A stretch of DNA of 64,000 nucleotides from Straminergon stramineum. Lineage: Eukaryota > Streptophyta > Bryopsida > Hypnales > Calliergonaceae. Positions 59,561 through 64,000 of this stretch are shown here, in pieces. The notes beneath the pieces were generated by a model. That model ran no database searches. It was not told the origin of the DNA and saw only the letters and a list, made by a program, of their open reading frames with translations. Within the stretch, counting starts at the first letter, position 1; every line of letters starts with the position of its first letter. The DNA is taken from contig OY987272.1 of the NCBI GenBank assembly GCA_963920665.1, positions 9,615,001 to 9,679,000 on the forward strand, read 5' to 3'. A program made the position numbers and the translations under genes.

Positions 59561-61381
59561 TCATATAATCATATAATTATTTTTGAGAATGAAAATATTC
59601 ATCCATTTTCATTTTAAAAAGTGAATCCAAATCCAACGCTCTACTGGCTGCCACATGTCACTCTCCGCTGCAATCATGTCAGCCATGTAGCAATCCTAAG
59701 CCATGGAGCCATTTCTTCAAATCATTTCCTTGGCGTACTATGGAGCCATGGTTCAAGCCATCATTAGCCACTTCCCTCCAAGCCTGTAAGGAGTTCGAAT
59801 TCACAGTACTAATTCCGAGGCGTTCAGTTTGCGTGAACATGACAGCAGCCAAGTCACGGAGATGATAAGGTATGATATTGGAGAAGAAGTTAATGCATTA
59901 ATGGAAGCCGTCAAGAAATACCGAACAACTCGAGGACCAGAATCTGCATTTAACCTTAGAAAGCAGCAATCCACAGAGGCCGGAACTCCGGAAGGTACGC
60001 TTACGTGAACTTAATAAGCTTTAGTTTTCCAGCATTCTTGCGGCGATGAGATTGTATTGTCAGGTCCAATCCATAGCCGATCGAGCGCTAGGATGTTCAG
60101 GTTTAAGCTTCGACCAACTTTTTCAGGCAAACCTGCCGAACGATCAAGTCTTGCAAGCTTCGAGAGCTAGCGAATCGTCGGACAGGAAGTTACTGCTGCT
60201 GCTAAAAAATTCTCCCTTCGCGCGCTGCTTTTGTTGAAATTCTCTGGTACGAAGCAGAAAAGAATTGTTGCAGCGCATCACTCAGGTGCAAGCTTAGTGT
60301 TCAGGTACGAGATATACTCTGGTTTTCCCCTTGTATTGTCAGTTCAATTGTATTGTATCCACAGCTGCCGATCGAGAGGATGTTCAGCTTTAGACCAACT
60401 TTTTCAGGCAATCATTCCGAACGATCAAGTCTTCCAAGCTTCGAGAGCTAGCTAATCTTCGGACAGGAAGTTACTGTAGCTGTTGCAAGATTTTTCTCCC
60501 TTCGCGCGCTGCTTTTGATGAAATTCTCTGGTACGAAGCAGAAAAAGAATTGTTGCAGCGCGTCATTTAGGTGCATGCAAGCTTAGTGTTCAGGTACGAG
60601 ATATGCTCTGGTTTTCCCCGTGGCTCCCGCTTTGGTTAGTAGTGATTGATTTTTAAGGCATTACTGTAGATCAACACACTCAGAGGTGGACTTGTTTGAG
60701 GAGACGGTAAAATTTACTGCGAGTTTAGCAATGGTGCTCTAATTTCACACGACACAGTAGCACTAGGTACAGAGATTTTAGCACGATTGTCTGTTTCTCA
60801 GCATCTCTTGTAACATCTGTGTGAGAAACTATTGTTTCTGTAGCGAGAAAGACAGCAAAAAATAGTTGCAGCGCGTCAGGTGCAAGTTGAGCCAAATTTC
60901 TGGTATGTGATATGCACTCCAATTTCTCTGTCTTGCTTTGGTTAGTAAGGATTAGGTTTCAAGGCAACAGATGATGAAACGCGGCGTGCCTGCAAATGTG
61001 GAAGTAGCTTTAAAATTATTAGTCCAGTGTGTGTACTGCGAGTTTCGCAATGCTACTCTCAATTTGAATTGCGCAACAGAGTTAGTTGCAGAAACTGTAG
61101 TATGATTGTCCTTTTTACAGCAACTTTTAAGTGATTCGTGTATCATCTTTGTGGAAAGGTACGATTTGTGAAGAACCGTGGAGCTCAAATGCACATATTG
61201 TCGGAGGTTGCTCAAGATTCCTTTTCCAGAATATGACCTATTACTGTTCACATTCAACTAAATTTTGTCGCAAACTTATGAAGATTGACGTCGTCACCGG
61301 CTAAATGTCGAAGCAGTCGCAAGGAAGACATAGTTCAACGTAGTCTCGTCTTTTCCGTGAGGTGACGAGATCAACTCAGCC
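59561..61381. other. Upstream region of NRPD2 with duplicated GC-richer blocks
   Basis: No protein-coding gene is supported before 61382. From about 59640 the sequence becomes GC-richer and includes a tandem duplication at 60052-60620. The promoter and 5' UTR of NRPD2 should lie here; an unseen 5' non-coding exon is possible. Confidence 0.45.
60052..60950 (+). repeat. Tandem duplication (about 287-bp unit) upstream of NRPD2
   Basis: Unit 1 (60052-60329) and unit 2 (60331-60620) share TTGTATTGTCAG, GCCGATCGAG, ACTTTTTCAGGCAA, CGAACGATCAAGTCTT, TTCTCCCTTCGCGCGCTGC, TTCTCTGGTACGAAGCAGAA and CTCTGGTTTTCCCC. A third, partial and more decayed unit at about 60840-60950 carries TAGTTGCAGCGCGTCAGGTG and CTTTGGTTAGTAAGGATT. 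Confidence 0.88.
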
Positions 61382-64000
61382 ATGATGTACTCGCGGATCG
61401 TTCCGGCACCAGCTTGCGCGACGCCATTTTATCCAGAAGACTTCAACAATCCCCTTGAAGTTGTGCCAGAGGGAAGTACTCTATTTTCTCTTGAAGACCA
61501 AAGTCACCGTCGGAAACCTCCTGAGAGAACGTTCCATTCTTTTACTGCACGGATTCCGGCAAGGAATCCTCACAATTCTGAAGTCCGACTCTCCAAGGCG
61601 GAAGAGGAAGCAGCACGCAGCGCAGTGGCTAAAATATTTTTCAAGGGGAGAAGTTTGGTGGAACATCACCTGCGATCATTCAATGAATTTTTGGAGTATG
61701 GTTTGACAGCCATGTTTGATGAGGCTGAATCTCTTGATCTTCATCCGGACTGTGGTACACTGCCTAATAGGATCGGAGCACAGAAGAAGGCTCGAATATT
61801 GTATGGGGAGGTTTCGGTGGGGAAGCCGTATACCACCATTACCCGCGAAGGGAAGAAGGAAATAGTGGACCTACTACCTCATGAAGCTCGACTTCGAAGC
61901 ATGACGTATTCATCACATCTCTATGTAACTATGACACTCGAGGTACACTGTTCATCAATTGATATGGAGTTTATCTTGATGGCGGTGGCAACTTTGGTGT
62001 GGGCACAATAATCAATGTCCTTTTGCCTTTGGAGGTTTTTTGTTTTGCTTGTCGTTTGGGATTTTCTCTGCAATTACGCAGAATCAGGCAATGGCCTAAC
62101 GTAACTACTTCCCGTCGAGCCTACCTTTTTCGTCATTTGAAGACACACGCAAGGCTTTCGAATAAGCAAAACTGGTCTAGTTTCACATCTTGCGTGTGTG
62201 CCGCTATTGCAGGTGTACGACAGGGGACATGTCAAGACCTTCAAAGAGGAGGATAAGATTGATACCAAAACAGAAACAATGTGCATCGGGACAATTCCTG
62301 TTATGGTGAATTCAAGTTTCTGTCATCTTCATGGACTTACGGAGAAAGAATTAGTGGCAAAAGGACAGTGCTCGTTTGATGTAGGGGGCTACTTCATTAT
62401 CAAGGGTTCTGAAAAGGTGAGATTAGACTCTGCTGACTCTTATTTTCTGGCTTGCAAGATGCATCCTCAGACTCGCCTGTGTAGATATATTAGCAGTGGG
62501 CTATCGTCCATGGCGTTGAAGGTCTTGGCGCCATAATTTGAAATTTAAAACCAGGTAAAGTTGTGCTTCTGACTTCGAATTGATTCCAGGTATTGATCGC
62601 ACAAGAAGAAAAGGCGCACCAAGACATTTATGTCAACTACCTGAAGAGGACACATACTTGGATAGCGACATACGCTCCGACATGGAGAGGTTTCAGTTCA
62701 AACCAAGCGATTCGGGGAAAGACTTTTGTGAAGCTGGTGAAGAAAGGGAGAATCACATTCTCTGTGGGCATACCAGGAATCACGGAGCCAGTCCCTCTAG
62801 TCATATTGTACAGAGCCCTCGGAAAGTCGTCCGACAAAGAATTTATCGAAAGCATATGCTACGATACCGCCGATTATCAGCTCTACGAACTACTCCTTCC
62901 CTCGATTGGGCATGCCGACCTGACGTTGACGGAGTTTCAGGCTAGGATTTCAGGACCCGCAAGTATCATAACTCCGAGGTCTGTGAGGGATCAGGTTCTT
63001 GCAATCAGATTCCTGGGCACAAAGCTACGATATTCCAGCCATGCGCCTTCAGTGGAGGCTGGGAAAACTGTCCTCGGACAGCTCTTCGCACACGCGGAAG
63101 GGGGATTTACGAGGAAAGGATATCTGCTGGGTTATATGGTGAATCAGCTGTGCTCGACCTTCTTGGGCAGACGGCCAGAAGAGGACAAAGACAATTTCAA
63201 GAATAAGAGGGTTGATCTTGCCGGACAACTGCTGAGCCACCAGTTTCGGAAGGCGATGGCGCACTTGCAGCGTGATATCAAGAGGAGAATCCAGCCTTAC
63301 CTGGTAAAGGACATGGAGTTGGGCTCTCTGAAGAAGTACGTCAACGAGGCGATTATAACAAAGCAGATGCAGAGTGCGTTCACCTTGGGAAATTGGAACA
63401 CAAATGAGGGCCTCAAGAGTTCAGGTGTTGTCGGCGTTTTGAAGAGGATGAATCCCATGGCCACTCTCTCCCAACTACGACAAGTTCGACTGAACCTGCC
63501 TGCCCCAGCGAGACCAACTGATTCCGCAAGACATCCGTAAGTCAAGATTTCTTACAATTGCAGCCCTTGTTACTCCTAGAGATGATCAAAGATGATTAGA
63601 TTTAAACTTGTGCTGGATCTTTCAGCTTATTTCCTAGCTTGGTCGTCTCCTGACGAAATGGGGGTGGTGTGCTGGAGAATGTGAAGAAACCGCTCTTTCT
63701 GGGGGAGAATCTGCCCAGTGCAAACCAGTGATGGGGCGGAGTGCGGAATTGTGAAAACTTTAGCACTTACCTGTGTTGTGAGTTCGGATTCGCCGGAGGA
63801 GCCAGTGTTGCATGTCTTGAGAGATAATGGAATGCAACCTCTGGAGGAAGTCGCTCCCTCCAGAGTATTTATGGCAGAGAAGATTTTAGTCAATGGACTT
63901 TGGGTTGGAATTTTTCATGAATATGATTCAGCTGCGGCCATTATTGCTACTTTGAAGCAGTTACGACGCGGACAGTTTATTCATGGAGAGGTCGGTTAGC
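61382..64000 (+). CDS. NRPD2: Second-largest subunit of RNA polymerase IV/V (NRPD2/NRPE2), 5' part
   Basis: The shared second subunit of plant-specific RNA polymerases IV and V, which drive RNA-directed DNA methylation in the nucleus. Four exons are visible: 61382-61942, 62213-62416, 62590-63536 and 63687-63990. Introns are 270, 173 and 150 bp with agreeing phases, and the gene continues past the window. About 672 residues of the expected 1100-1200 are encoded. Conserved blocks: LPHEARLRSMTYSSHLYV (protrusion), GTIPVMVNSSFC, VGGYFIIKGSEKVLIAQEE, LGKSSDKEF (lobe), FKNKRVDLAGQLL, SGVVGVLKRMNPMATL (fork) and WGRICPVQTSDGAECGIVK. The lobe resembles NRPD2 more than Pol II RPB2. Translation starts at 61382 or the adjacent ATG at 61385. 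The acceptor at 63685-63686 lacks a strong pyrimidine tract but gives the conserved join ARHPNRSFWGR. Confidence 0.9.

Overview
This window is nuclear DNA of a land plant, most likely a seed-free plant such as a bryophyte (inference, moderate confidence). The evidence for a plant is direct: a chloroplast LHCP-sorting protein (LTD/GDC1), a plant-specific RNA polymerase IV/V second subunit (NRPD2/NRPE2), a phytocyanin and an LRR receptor-like protein, all with GT-AG introns where introns are present. The DNA is AT-rich and gene-poor. The mobile elements recognised are mostly DNA transposons (Tc1/mariner DD34E, pogo-like, piggyBac-like with TTAA, CACTA-like and 8-bp-duplication families), a mix that is unlike a typical flowering plant.

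Layout. 1-6.5 kb: a piggyBac-like element, bounded by TTAA, appears to carry a two-exon fragment of the elongation-factor gene SPT6. It is split by a complete 3.5-kb Tc1-type transposon with about 941-bp terminal inverted repeats. A pogo-like MITE follows. 6.5-8.6 kb: an intronless LRR receptor-like protein gene on the minus strand, with a small duplicated scrap of it at 9.6 kb. 9-27 kb: repeats and unrecognised AT-rich DNA, including inverted-repeat elements, an 8-bp-TSD MITE and a CACTA-like element holding a SINE-like tRNA-derived segment. 27.2-28.0 kb: a phytocyanin gene on the minus strand whose GPI tail is out of frame, with a CACTA-type foldback MITE 90 bp upstream of its start. 30.9-31.7 kb: a MITE nested in a MITE. 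31.95-33.2 kb: LTD/GDC1. 33-52 kb: AT-rich DNA, a GC-richer repetitive island (37.8-41.6 kb), paired copies of two repeat families (42-43.6 and 49.8-51 kb), tandem repeats and more nested MITEs. 52.1-54.4 kb: a three-exon TauD/clavaminate-synthase-like 2-oxoglutarate dioxygenase. 57-59.6 kb: more piggyBac-like MITEs. 60-61 kb: a tandemly duplicated segment in front of NRPD2. 61.4 kb to the end: the first four exons of NRPD2/NRPE2, which runs off the window.

The genes do not form a pathway. The only functional thread is that a subunit of the RNA-directed DNA methylation polymerases, which silence transposons, sits in a region densely packed with short foldback and nested DNA transposons. That juxtaposition is probably coincidental. 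The most notable signals are the Tc1 element with near-perfect 941-bp TIRs but an apparent Asp-to-Asn change at its first catalytic position, the probable SPT6 gene capture by a TTAA element, and the multi-copy TTAA MITE families.
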